From a virus: DNA of 22,170 bases. This document shows positions 5,033 through 12,497 of this stretch, in pieces. The notes beneath the pieces were generated by a model. The model worked only from the letters and a program-made list of their open reading frames with translations. It was not told where the DNA came from and did not search any database. The DNA lies in the IMG/VR virus record IMGVR_UViG_3300048065_000794, positions 1-22,170 of that record. One strand, 5' to 3'. Position 1 is the stretch's first letter. Each line of letters begins with the position of its first letter. The position numbers and the translations under genes were made by a program.

Positions 5033-7314
5033 TGGCACTAGACTCCAATAAGATTGCAGATAATTTTATCGATCAGATAAAACAAGGGAGCTCTCCAATA
5101 CCGAAACAAGATAACACTGTTATCGTAAATGATGATAGTGAGCCTTCGGCCGTTGGTGGGTTAGCAGCACTCGGTGCTACTGTAATTGGAGCAACCGCTC
5201 TTGGTAGAAGAATACCTGGAATCAAATCTTTTCTAAGACCATTCGGTAAGACACCAAAAACAAATACAACTTATACACCTAACAAAGCAGTAGAGGAGAT
5301 AGGTGATATACCAACGGCCACCGGACAATCCTCTGAATTAATTTTAGCTCCAGGTAAAGAGTTAGCTACAGTAGGTCGTTCAAGAATTGGTGAAGTACAA
5401 AACATTCCTTTTACTCAAGGTAAAGGTTATAAAGATGTTAATCCATTAGTAGGTTCATCAAGTTACGATAGAGTTATGGAAGCACCTTTTGAAAAAGGTA
5501 CAGCAAAACAGTGGACAGATTGGTTAACAAAAGCAAACAGAGCAGATCTTAAAGTTTCAACAGGTCCGTTAGCCGGTGTCTCTCGTAGAGTTTCACCTGA
5601 TGAGTTAGAAGAACTAAATTTAATTAAGTTTGATAAACAAGGTAAAGGTGTAGATGGTTTTCTAAAAGTTATGGATGATCAAAATATGCAAGTAGATAGA
5701 GATACTTTACTAGATTTAATTAAAGGAGCTCCTGTAAATCAATTAAAAACTTTAAGATTGGGAGTTAGAGGAGATCCAGAAGCAGATTTTATACAAGCGC
5801 AAACTGCTTTTAAAATTGCAGCAGATAAGATTCCAAATAAATCTATAACTACGGACGAGTTAGTAAGTAGAATAAAAAATAATTTTAGAAATTCTGTTGA
5901 AACAGCTTACGAACAGAAGGATGCAATTCCTTCAGGAGTGTATACAGAAATACAAGAAGACTTAGTTAAACTAGGAAGAGAAGTAGATAATCCTCAAGAC
6001 TTTTCTTCTGTGCTTCAAGACTTTAATAGAAAAATAGGAAACTATAATCAATACAGTAAGAAACCAGAGGGCGTACCAGAATTTTTAAGATATCGAAGAG
6101 ATAAATCAGGAAAGGAAAATTATTATCCAGCTTATAAAACAGGTATGGGTTATACTTATAAATTAGATGGAGGAGAAAATTTTACTGAAGATGTTATTTT
6201 TTTTCCTAAAAGAGTTCCTAATGTTAGTGGTGGTAGATTTACTCCACAAGACTCTACTCATTATATGGATAATGAAATAGGATTTATAAGATATGATGAC
6301 TTACCTAATCCTAAATTAGGAACTAGACATATAAGAGTTTCAGAAATACAAACAGACATACACTCTCCTCAATTTGATGCTGACAAAAAAGCTGATTATT
6401 TTAGAATGAAAATAAATCCTTTTAATAGAGACGCAGAAATAAAAGTTTTAAAAAAACAAAGAGACGATTTGTTAGAAAAAAGGGCTCCTTATGAAGAGCT
6501 TGGTAGAGGGATAGCAGGTTTAACTAGATCCCAAACACAAGAACTAGCAAGAGTTAATTATGAGCTTGGTCAGCTAGAAAGATCTGGTATGTCTAAACTA
6601 GCAGCAGGACAGACAATAGATCAAACAACAGCAGCTCCATTAGCTAGGTCTTGGCCAGACTATGCAGCTAAAAGTATGCTAAGAACGATGGCAGAAAGAA
6701 ATATTAATGCTTTGTCTATTGTACCATCATCTATGAACAAAGGAATTAAGATGCCTGGTTCATCACAATTAGGAGATGAGATTAATTATGGTTTAATGGA
6801 TGGTAAAGCAATGATTAGAACTCAAGATGGTGCTTTAAAAAAAACAAATCAACTAGCTGCTAATGTAGCTCCTTTTCAAAAATTAGCAAAACAATATGGA
6901 GCAAAGTTTGAAATGGCTCCTATGCCTAAAAGTAATCCAGACAAACCTTTTAAAATAATAAGATTATTTTCTAGTGAAGGAAGAAGTTTAAGAGAAAATA
7001 GTAAAAACGGTAGAAGACATTATAATAAAAAAATAGGAGACGATTATATATACGAAGATCATGTTGGTGCTGCTAGCACTAGAGAAGAAGCAGAAGAAAT
7101 TTTAAAAATAAGACTTTCCCCTACAAGAAATCAAGGTAAAGAAAAAGATTATATTATTAAAGAAATAGGTGCTGAGAATCCAGATCTATATGAAATGGTT
7201 CCTACATTTATAGCATCAGATGATGTCTTGAAGAAGTTTCTATTGCCAATGAAAGCTTATATGAACGTAGGTGGGTTTGTAGATAAGACCAATATATTTA
7301 AAGGCCTATTATAG
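5032..7314 (+). CDS. Large probable internal virion / polyvalent-type protein, 760 aa
   Basis: I do not recognise a precise family. A hydrophobic Gly/Ala stretch at 40-58 could be membrane-active. Residues 151-245 look like the Pro-x-x-Lys-Gly-x-x-x-Gln-Trp segment with helical repeats found in large phage polyvalent proteins. Residues 410-444 (His-Tyr-x-Asn-Glu, then Arg-Val-Ser-Glu-Ile-Gln-Thr-Asp-Ile-His) and 536-563 (Pro-x-x-x-Ser-Trp, Lys-x-x-Leu-Arg-x-Met-Ala) match the EIQSD...W...K pattern often present in those proteins, which are thought to enter the cell with the DNA. A charged coiled coil spans about 466-516. Position between terL and portal supports a virion role. The function as an injected effector is inference. 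Confidence 0.9.
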   Translation: MALDSNKIADNFIDQIKQGSSPIPKQDNTVIVNDDSEPSAVGGLAALGATVIGATALGRRIPGIKSFLRPFGKTPKTNTTYTPNKAVEEIGDIPTATGQSSELILAPGKELATVGRSRIGEVQNIPFTQGKGYKDVNPLVGSSSYDRVMEAPFEKGTAKQWTDWLTKANRADLKVSTGPLAGVSRRVSPDELEELNLIKFDKQGKGVDGFLKVMDDQNMQVDRDTLLDLIKGAPVNQLKTLRLGVRGDPEADFIQAQTAFKIAADKIPNKSITTDELVSRIKNNFRNSVETAYEQKDAIPSGVYTEIQEDLVKLGREVDNPQDFSSVLQDFNRKIGNYNQYSKKPEGVPEFLRYRRDKSGKENYYPAYKTGMGYTYKLDGGENFTEDVIFFPKRVPNVSGGRFTPQDSTHYMDNEIGFIRYDDLPNPKLGTRHIRVSEIQTDIHSPQFDADKKADYFRMKINPFNRDAEIKVLKKQRDDLLEKRAPYEELGRGIAGLTRSQTQELARVNYELGQLERSGMSKLAAGQTIDQTTAAPLARSWPDYAAKSMLRTMAERNINALSIVPSSMNKGIKMPGSSQLGDEINYGLMDGKAMIRTQDGALKKTNQLAANVAPFQKLAKQYGAKFEMAPMPKSNPDKPFKIIRLFSSEGRSLRENSKNGRRHYNKKIGDDYIYEDHVGAASTREEAEEILKIRLSPTRNQGKEKDYIIKEIGAENPDLYEMVPTFIASDDVLKKFLLPMKAYMNVGGFVDKTNIFKGLL

Positions 7315-7327
7315 ATTTAATCTATAA
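7309..7327 (+). other. AT-rich 8-bp hairpin at the stop of the 760-aa gene
   Basis: TTATAGAT and ATCTATAA pair around TTA, spanning the stop codon. The same TAGAT/ATCTA half-sites occur in the leader at 2360-2391. There is no T tract. It could be a weak 3'-end structure or a protein-binding site; in AT-rich DNA chance is also possible. Confidence 0.3.
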
Positions 7328-7368
7328 AATGCTTTACACTGTACGGATAATTCTATAGGAGGAATATT

Positions 7369-7827
7369 ATGAGTCTAAAAAAGAAATTAAAAAAAGTAGG
7401 TAAAGCGGCAGCAGTTGCCGGTGCAGCCTATTTAGCAAGTAAAGCTATGGCAGGAAAAGGATCAGATAAATTCTTATCTTCAGGAGCTGCAGGTGGCGCA
7501 AGATTACCAAAAGGTGATCGTATGGCAAGAGCAAGAAAACTTATGACATCAAACATGGCTTACAAAGGTGTTAAAGCACCAATGAAAAAACCAAATACAA
7601 GTATTATGAGCAAAATAGGTGCTGCGGCAAATAAAGTTCTTAATATGGGTCCAGGCCCAAATGCAACATCTAAAAAAGGTGGCACATTAGCTGGAGACTA
7701 TAACAATGCGTTTGGAGATGGTATCTCAGGCGGAGCTAAAGCTGGCGGAATGATGAAAGCTAGCACAGGTACATACGTTAAAGCATCTTGTAAATTAGGA
7801 AGAAATAAAAAAACATTAATTACTTAA
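7369..7827 (+). CDS. Basic Ala/Lys/Gly-rich virion-type protein, 152 aa
   Basis: The N-terminus is a Lys cluster followed by an Ala-rich helix (residues 10-28), then Gly/Lys-rich sequence. The end, Cys-Lys-Leu-Gly-Arg-Asn-Lys-Lys-Thr, resembles small basic proteins found beside portal genes in marine podoviruses, typically ending in a Gly-Cys-Gly...Arg-Lys-Lys-Thr motif. The high positive charge suggests nucleic-acid or head-interior binding. AGGAGG 8-9 nt before ATG gives a strong start. A TTTACA (7333) with TATAGG 15 nt later overlaps the ribosome site and is a doubtful promoter. Confidence 0.85.
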   Translation: MSLKKKLKKVGKAAAVAGAAYLASKAMAGKGSDKFLSSGAAGGARLPKGDRMARARKLMTSNMAYKGVKAPMKKPNTSIMSKIGAAANKVLNMGPGPNATSKKGGTLAGDYNNAFGDGISGGAKAGGMMKASTGTYVKASCKLGRNKKTLIT

Positions 7828-7834
7828 TAATTTA

Positions 7835-10171
7835 ATGGCCATTGAAACTGATAACCCAATCAACGAAGAAGTTGATGTTGAGCAAGAAGCAGTTGTTGAG
7901 TTACCACCAGAAGATGGTGAAGAGATAACTGAAGAAGCTGAACAGGATTTCTATGCAAATATTGCAGAGACAATTGATGACAAAGCATTATCACAACTTG
8001 CATCAGATTTAATTTCTGAATATCAAAGTGATAAAGAATCTAGAAAAGAATGGGAAGACACTTATAGAAATGGTTTAGATCTTTTAGGATTTAAATACAA
8101 GTCGACCACTCAACCATTCAAAGGAGCAAGCAATGTTACTCACCCTCTATTGTCAGAAGCGGTTACTCAGTTTCAAGCCCAAGCTTATAAAGAATTACTT
8201 CCAAGCGATGGTCCGGTAAAAACTAAAATTGTTGGAGTACAAAACGAAACAGTAGAAGCACAAGCTGAAAGAGTAAAAGATTTTATGAATTTCCAAATTA
8301 TGGAAAAGATGGAAGAATATACTCCAGAGTTTGATCAGTTATTATTTTATCTACCATTAGCAGGATCTGCATTTAAAAAAATATATTATGATGCTCTAAT
8401 GGAAAGAGCTGTTTCAAAATTCATTCCTGCAGAAGATTTAGTTGTACCTTATTTTGCAACTGACTTAAAAGATGCTCCTAGAATTACACACGTATTAAAA
8501 CAATCAGAAAATGATTTATTAAAAAAAATGGCTACAGGATTTTACAAAGAAGTAGATCTAATGAAGCCAGAGAAAAAAGAAAACAAAATTCAAGATAAGT
8601 ATAATGAGTTAGAAGGTGTTAAACCTGTTGAAACAAATGATTATATTTATAACGTTTTAGAAATGCATGTTGATTTAGATCTATCAGATTACATTGCAGA
8701 AAACGAAGAAGATAAAATTAATATTAAAATTCCTTACATTGTAACCATAGAAGAATCTACAAGAAAGATTTTATCTATCTATAGAAATTATGCAGAAGAC
8801 GATGCTAAATTTACAAGGAAAGAATATTTTTCACATTACAAATTTTTACCTGGTTTAGGTTTTTATGGATTTGGATTAATTCACATGATCGGTGGTCTGT
8901 CACGAACAGCAACTACTGCATTAAGACAATTACTAGACGCTGGAACATTATCTAACTTACCTGCTGGATTTAAATCTAGAGGAATGAGAATTAGAGATGA
9001 TGACCAACCAATTCAGCCTGGAGAGTTTAGAGATGTAGACGCACCTGGCGGAAATATTAGAGATCAGTTTCAATTACTACCTTTTAAAGAACCAAGTACA
9101 ACTTTATTTAACCTCCTAGGTTTTTGTGTAGATGCAGGAAGAAGATTTGCATCGATTGCTGATCAGCAAGTAGGTGATGGCAATCAAGCGGCGGCAGTTG
9201 GTACTACAATTGCACTTCTAGAAAGAGGTTCTAGAGTAATGTCAGCTATTCATAAGCGTTGTTATTATGCAATGAAACAAGAATTTAAACTTTTAGGCAA
9301 AGTTATATCGGAATACCTACCTCCTGAGTATCCATACGCAGTCTACGGGGCTGAGAGAGTCATTAAAGTACAAGATTTTGACGACCGAGTAGATATTTTA
9401 CCGGTTGCAGACCCAAATATTTTCTCAATGTCGCAAAGAGTGACGTTAGCACAGACACAATTGCAAATTGCACAGTCAAATCCACAAATTCACAACTTAC
9501 ATGAGGCTTACAGACGTGTTTATGAAGCTTTAGGCACTAAAGAAATACCTCAAATACTAAAACCAGACCCAAAACCGTTTCCAAAAGACCCTGCAATAGA
9601 AAATATGGAAGCATTACAGTCATTACCAATGACAGCTTTCCCAGAACAAGACCATGATGCACATATTGCAGCGCATTCTGCATTTATGAGAACTAGAATG
9701 GTGCAAATTAACCCTATGGTCTATGCAAACTTACAAGGACACATCTCTCAACACGTTTCTATGAAAGCTTCTGCTGAAGTTATGTCTATGATGCAACAAG
9801 ATCCACAAATGATGGAGATGATGCAACAGAACCAACAACAATTTAGAGCAATGTTTGATTCAGAGACAGCAAAAAGGATTGCACAGATAACTACAGAGCT
9901 TGCACAGAACGAAACTATGATGGATAACCAAAAACAAGACCCTGTTGTTATGTTAAAACAAAGAGAATTAGATTTAAGAGCTATGGACTTACAAAGACGT
10001 ACTGAAGAGGGTAATATGAAGATAGAAAATCAAGAGGGTCAGTTTGATGAAAGATTAGACTTTGATAGATTAAAATTAGAAACAAATGATGAGCAATCTG
10101 ATAAGAGATTAGATCTTGCTCGAGAAAAAATGGAGAAACAAAATGAAAAAAAAGCACGGACTGGAAAATAG
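7835..10171 (+). CDS. Portal protein
   Basis: 778 aa, the dodecameric ring at the head vertex through which DNA is packaged and ejected. The N-terminal acidic stretch (to about 45) is followed by the typical portal start of helix, Lys-Glu-Trp, and Phe-Lys-Gly-Ala-Ser-Asn-Val-Thr-His-Pro at 95-104, a signature of podovirus portals. Length fits the large P22-type portals. The C-terminal quarter has a Met/Gln run and a long charged coiled coil, probably the barrel. No Shine-Dalgarno sequence precedes ATG: the upstream 20 nt are AT only, and the previous stop is 7 nt away, so initiation may depend on reinitiation. The next gene starts inside its 3' end. Confidence 0.93.
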   Translation: MAIETDNPINEEVDVEQEAVVELPPEDGEEITEEAEQDFYANIAETIDDKALSQLASDLISEYQSDKESRKEWEDTYRNGLDLLGFKYKSTTQPFKGASNVTHPLLSEAVTQFQAQAYKELLPSDGPVKTKIVGVQNETVEAQAERVKDFMNFQIMEKMEEYTPEFDQLLFYLPLAGSAFKKIYYDALMERAVSKFIPAEDLVVPYFATDLKDAPRITHVLKQSENDLLKKMATGFYKEVDLMKPEKKENKIQDKYNELEGVKPVETNDYIYNVLEMHVDLDLSDYIAENEEDKINIKIPYIVTIEESTRKILSIYRNYAEDDAKFTRKEYFSHYKFLPGLGFYGFGLIHMIGGLSRTATTALRQLLDAGTLSNLPAGFKSRGMRIRDDDQPIQPGEFRDVDAPGGNIRDQFQLLPFKEPSTTLFNLLGFCVDAGRRFASIADQQVGDGNQAAAVGTTIALLERGSRVMSAIHKRCYYAMKQEFKLLGKVISEYLPPEYPYAVYGAERVIKVQDFDDRVDILPVADPNIFSMSQRVTLAQTQLQIAQSNPQIHNLHEAYRRVYEALGTKEIPQILKPDPKPFPKDPAIENMEALQSLPMTAFPEQDHDAHIAAHSAFMRTRMVQINPMVYANLQGHISQHVSMKASAEVMSMMQQDPQMMEMMQQNQQQFRAMFDSETAKRIAQITTELAQNETMMDNQKQDPVVMLKQRELDLRAMDLQRRTEEGNMKIENQEGQFDERLDFDRLKLETNDEQSDKRLDLAREKMEKQNEKKARTGK

Positions 10172-10469
10172 TTATAGAAAATTAAGAATGGGTGGAATGT
10201 TCTACTCTAAAGGTGGAGGAGCAGATATGTCTCCTAAACAAAAAGCAATTGCATCTAAAGCACCACCTCCAAATGTATTAAATGGAAAAGACTTTGCAGT
10301 TCTTAGAGAAGAAAAATTAAAACCAGGTAAAGTAAAAAAAGCATTTATGGGATTAGCGGTAGAAGCAATGAAAAAAGCAAAAGACAAAGGTGCTAAACCT
10401 ATTGAATTACTATCTCCTATAGCAATGGCAAAAAGATTTTTTACTAAAGGTGGAAAAGTCAAAAAATAA
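10143..10469 (+). CDS. Small basic hypothetical protein, 108 aa
   Basis: Lys-rich protein with Gly-Gly-Met and Lys-Gly-Gly-Gly motifs near the start and a Phe-Thr-Lys-Gly-Gly-Lys end. Function unknown. I prefer ATG 10143 to ATG 10116 because TGGAG at 10131-10135 is 7 nt before 10143 and nothing suitable precedes 10116. It overlaps the portal gene by 29 nt and the next gene by one base (TAATG). Likely a head-region accessory by context. Confidence 0.8.
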   Translation: MKKKHGLENSYRKLRMGGMFYSKGGGADMSPKQKAIASKAPPPNVLNGKDFAVLREEKLKPGKVKKAFMGLAVEAMKKAKDKGAKPIELLSPIAMAKRFFTKGGKVKK

Positions 10470-10591
10470 TGACTACAAAACACAAACATAAAGTTTCTGG
10501 CAAAAGATCAGGGCCACCACCTAAGCGTGGCCCAAACCCCCAAGGAATAATTATTAAAGGAAATAAAACATATGTGGTTTCAAGCAATTAA
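10469..10591 (+). CDS. Tiny basic Pro/Gly protein, 40 aa
   Basis: ATG 10469 overlaps the previous stop as TAATG. The product has Ser-Gly-Lys-Arg-Ser-Gly-Pro-Pro-Pro-Lys-Arg-Gly-Pro-Asn-Pro-Gln-Gly, a motif I associate with short proteins near portal genes in marine phages. The 3' end overlaps the start of the 127-aa gene by 20 nt, so it is probably coupled to it. Function unknown. Confidence 0.7.
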   Translation: MTTKHKHKVSGKRSGPPPKRGPNPQGIIIKGNKTYVVSSN

Positions 10592-10955
10592 ATTAGCCGT
10601 CTCTGCTGGAAGTAAAATTTATGCTAATAAGCAGAAAGCTAAAATGGCAATGTCCGATGCACAATTATTACATGCTGAGAAACAAGCACGAGGTGAGGAA
10701 GCTTACCAAGGCAAATTATTAGAGGCAAGGCAATCGGACTGGAAGGACGAGGCGGTTCTCATAATTTTGTCGACCCCCGTGTTAATTTTGGCGTGGGCAG
10801 TGGTATCGGATGACCCAACAGCGATGGACAAAGTCAAATTGTTCTTCGATATGTTCTCACAGCTCCCGAGCTGGTTCACAAATCTGTGGATCCTTGTCGT
10901 TGCGAGTATTTATGGAATAAAGGGTACACAAATATTCAGGGGAGGTAAAAAATGA
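10572..10955 (+). CDS. Two-segment membrane protein, holin-like, 127 aa
   Basis: A soluble amphipathic N-terminal half (residues 1-58, including Lys-Ile-Tyr-Ala-Asn-Lys-Gln-Lys-Ala-Lys) is followed by two membrane segments at about 61-78 and 99-115, with an Asp-Asp-Pro loop and a basic tail. This matches a conserved protein found next to portal genes in marine podoviruses, sometimes called a holin or a virion membrane protein. The location in the head cluster rather than beside the peptidase makes a plain holin role uncertain. AAAGG lies about 10 nt before ATG. Bases 10741-10920 are about 47% G+C, well above the neighbours. Confidence 0.85.
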   Translation: MWFQAIKLAVSAGSKIYANKQKAKMAMSDAQLLHAEKQARGEEAYQGKLLEARQSDWKDEAVLIILSTPVLILAWAVVSDDPTAMDKVKLFFDMFSQLPSWFTNLWILVVASIYGIKGTQIFRGGKK

Positions 10956-11056
10956 AACATATAGTTTTATTTATTTATCATTGGTCTAGTAAAATAAATG
11001 TTTGGTCATGGCAAAAACTATGGGGAAACAGAGAAAGTATGGGATATAAAAAATGA
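10952..11056 (+). CDS. Short Trp-rich protein, 34 aa
   Basis: ATGA overlaps on both sides (start with the 127-aa gene, end with the next ORF) argue for a real translated frame. GGAGG lies 7-8 nt before ATG. The product has Tyr-His-Trp-Ser, then Trp-x-Trp and Leu-Trp, a pattern seen in short pelagiphage and cyanophage proteins. Function unknown; it may be membrane-associated at its hydrophobic start. Confidence 0.6.
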   Translation: MKHIVLFIYHWSSKINVWSWQKLWGNRESMGYKK

Positions 11057-11208
11057 ACCTAGAAAGAGATTTACAGAAACTTAAAAAAGAAAAACAGATG
11101 AAAGAATCTGCTATTGCTCAACTTAGAAAAAGAAGTAAAGATTCTATAGCTAGACCTAGAGCAGAAAAGAACATTCTATCCACTAATCCAGAAATGCAAA
11201 AAATATAA
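11053..11208 (+). CDS. Charged helical small protein, 51 aa
   Basis: Starts in an ATGA overlap with the 34-aa gene. It is rich in Lys, Arg and Glu, probably a single helix for the first 30 residues, followed by Arg-Pro-Arg. Function unknown. It is the last gene of this overlapping run; a separate promoter follows at once. Confidence 0.65.
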   Translation: MNLERDLQKLKKEKQMKESAIAQLRKRSKDSIARPRAEKNILSTNPEMQKI

Positions 11209-11212
11209 TCTA

Positions 11213-11240
11213 TTTACTTTTGTTATAGTTAATATATAAA
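11213..11240 (+). promoter_or_regulatory. Promoter of the methyltransferase-like gene
   Basis: TTTACT (11213-11218), 16-nt spacer, TATAAA (11235-11240). The layout is the same as the terminase promoter. Transcription would start at or beside ATG 11247, which has no Shine-Dalgarno sequence, so a leaderless mRNA is likely. Confidence 0.6.
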
Positions 11241-11246
11241 CCTTTT

Positions 11247-11825
11247 ATGATTGAAGGCGACAGTAAAGAATACGAAATATTAATAGAAGCCTGTAAATCT
11301 TTAACAGCAGATAATTTATTTACAGCAGAAATTGGTGTTAGACGAGGATTAGGTTCAAAATTAATTTTAATGAATCTACAACATAAAAAACATTGGCATA
11401 TAGGCATAGATCCTTATGGTAATTTATCTTATGCACATTTTGATAAAAAAGATTCTATTACTTGTGATTATACAAACAGTATGAAACTACAATTAATTAA
11501 AGATTTAGATTATGAAAATTTTACATTGTTTCATATGGAAGATGATGAGTTTTTTAAAAGATTTTCAGATGGAGTTCCTATTTACAGGGAAAAAAAAGAA
11601 ATTATAAACACTTATGATCTAGTTCATTTTGATGGACCACATAAAACAAAAGATGTAATTAAAGAAGCAATATTTTTTGGAGAAAGATCTAAACCAGGCA
11701 CTATTTTTCTTTTTGATGATTATCCATACTATGATATAGATTTAGTGTTGAAAATAATAGTAAATGAATTTAGTTTTGATTTATTAAAACAAGGAAAAAG
11801 TAAAATTTCACTAATAAAAAAATGA
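11247..11825 (+). CDS. Class I SAM-dependent methyltransferase-like protein
   Basis: 192 aa with a Rossmann methyltransferase layout: Ala-Glu-Ile-Gly-Val-x-x-Gly-x-Gly at 27-36 (SAM-binding loop), Ile-Gly-Ile-Asp at 52-55 ending the second strand, Tyr-Asp-Leu-Val-His-Phe-Asp-Gly-Pro-His at 123-132 (the hidDG-H pattern of the Methyltransf_24 group) and a late Gly-Thr-Ile-Phe-Leu-Phe-Asp-Asp at 151-158. The substrate is unknown; family members often act on sugars or small molecules. It interrupts the head module, has its own leaderless promoter and is more AT-rich than its neighbours, like a separately acquired moron gene. The next gene overlaps its stop as ATGA. Confidence 0.8.
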   Translation: MIEGDSKEYEILIEACKSLTADNLFTAEIGVRRGLGSKLILMNLQHKKHWHIGIDPYGNLSYAHFDKKDSITCDYTNSMKLQLIKDLDYENFTLFHMEDDEFFKRFSDGVPIYREKKEIINTYDLVHFDGPHKTKDVIKEAIFFGERSKPGTIFLFDDYPYYDIDLVLKIIVNEFSFDLLKQGKSKISLIKK

Positions 11826-12040
11826 TTATAGATTATCCATTAATAAGAAGAGTAGCTGAAAAGAGAATAGAGTCTCTAAAAGACACCTTGGTGTACTCCG
11901 TTGACAATTTAGAACAATTACATTATATTAGAGGACAAATCAAAGGCCTAGAGTCTTTGCTTCAGGATCTTAAAGACCTGCAAGAAAAACAGGAGCTACT
12001 AAATGACAAAGAACTTCGAGACTTCGAAGGAAGTACCTAA
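11822..12040 (+). CDS. Coiled-coil hypothetical protein, 72 aa
   Basis: Almost entirely charged helix, with heptad Leu spacing from about residue 15 to 68. Function unknown. Its start overlaps the methyltransferase stop as ATGA and its end overlaps the GroES-like gene by 38 nt, with the GroES ribosome site inside its coding sequence. Coupling to the co-chaperonin suggests an assembly accessory, but that is context only. Confidence 0.75.
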   Translation: MIIDYPLIRRVAEKRIESLKDTLVYSVDNLEQLHYIRGQIKGLESLLQDLKDLQEKQELLNDKELRDFEGST

Positions 12041-12470
12041 GAAAAAAGAAGCATTACTTGATGCTTACAAATCAAAAGATGAAATCAAAAATACTCAGTT
12101 AGATGCTAAAGCTGTTGAAGGTAACAAAGACCTTTTAGAGCGATTACCCACACCAACTGGTTATAGACTTTTAGTTTTACCATACGCTGGTCCTAAAAAA
12201 ACTAAAGGGGGACTTTATCTTGCTGACACAACTCAAGAAACAATACAGATGACTACCGTATGTGCATATGTATTGAAGATGGGAGATCTTTGCTACAAAG
12301 ACAAAGAAAAATTTCCAGAAGGCCCTTGGTGTAAAAAGGGTGATTGGATTATTTTTGGACGTTATGCTGGATCTAGATTTAAAATAGAAGGCGGAGAAGT
12401 TCGTATCTTAAATGATGACGAGATAATCGCTAAGATTAATAATCCGGAGGATATTTTACACGCATACTAA
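12003..12470 (+). CDS. GroES-like co-chaperonin (Cpn10)
   Basis: 155 aa. A charged N-terminal extension of about 48 residues precedes a Cpn10 fold (about 49-145): Pro-Thr-Gly-Tyr-Arg-Leu-Leu-Val-Leu-Pro, then a mobile loop with Lys-Gly-Gly-Leu-Tyr-Leu-Ala (68-74), then Lys-Lys-Gly-Asp-Trp-Ile-Ile-Phe-Gly-Arg-Tyr and the final Ile-Leu-Asn-Asp-Asp-Glu-Ile. Phage Cpn10s, such as T4 gp31, replace host GroES on GroEL to fold the capsid protein. No GroEL is visible here, so it should use the host one. It lies just before scaffold and capsid, as that role predicts. AGGAG lies 8 nt before ATG. Confidence 0.9.
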   Translation: MTKNFETSKEVPKKKEALLDAYKSKDEIKNTQLDAKAVEGNKDLLERLPTPTGYRLLVLPYAGPKKTKGGLYLADTTQETIQMTTVCAYVLKMGDLCYKDKEKFPEGPWCKKGDWIIFGRYAGSRFKIEGGEVRILNDDEIIAKINNPEDILHAY

Positions 12471-12497
12471 CACATACGCAATTAAACAGGAGCTACT

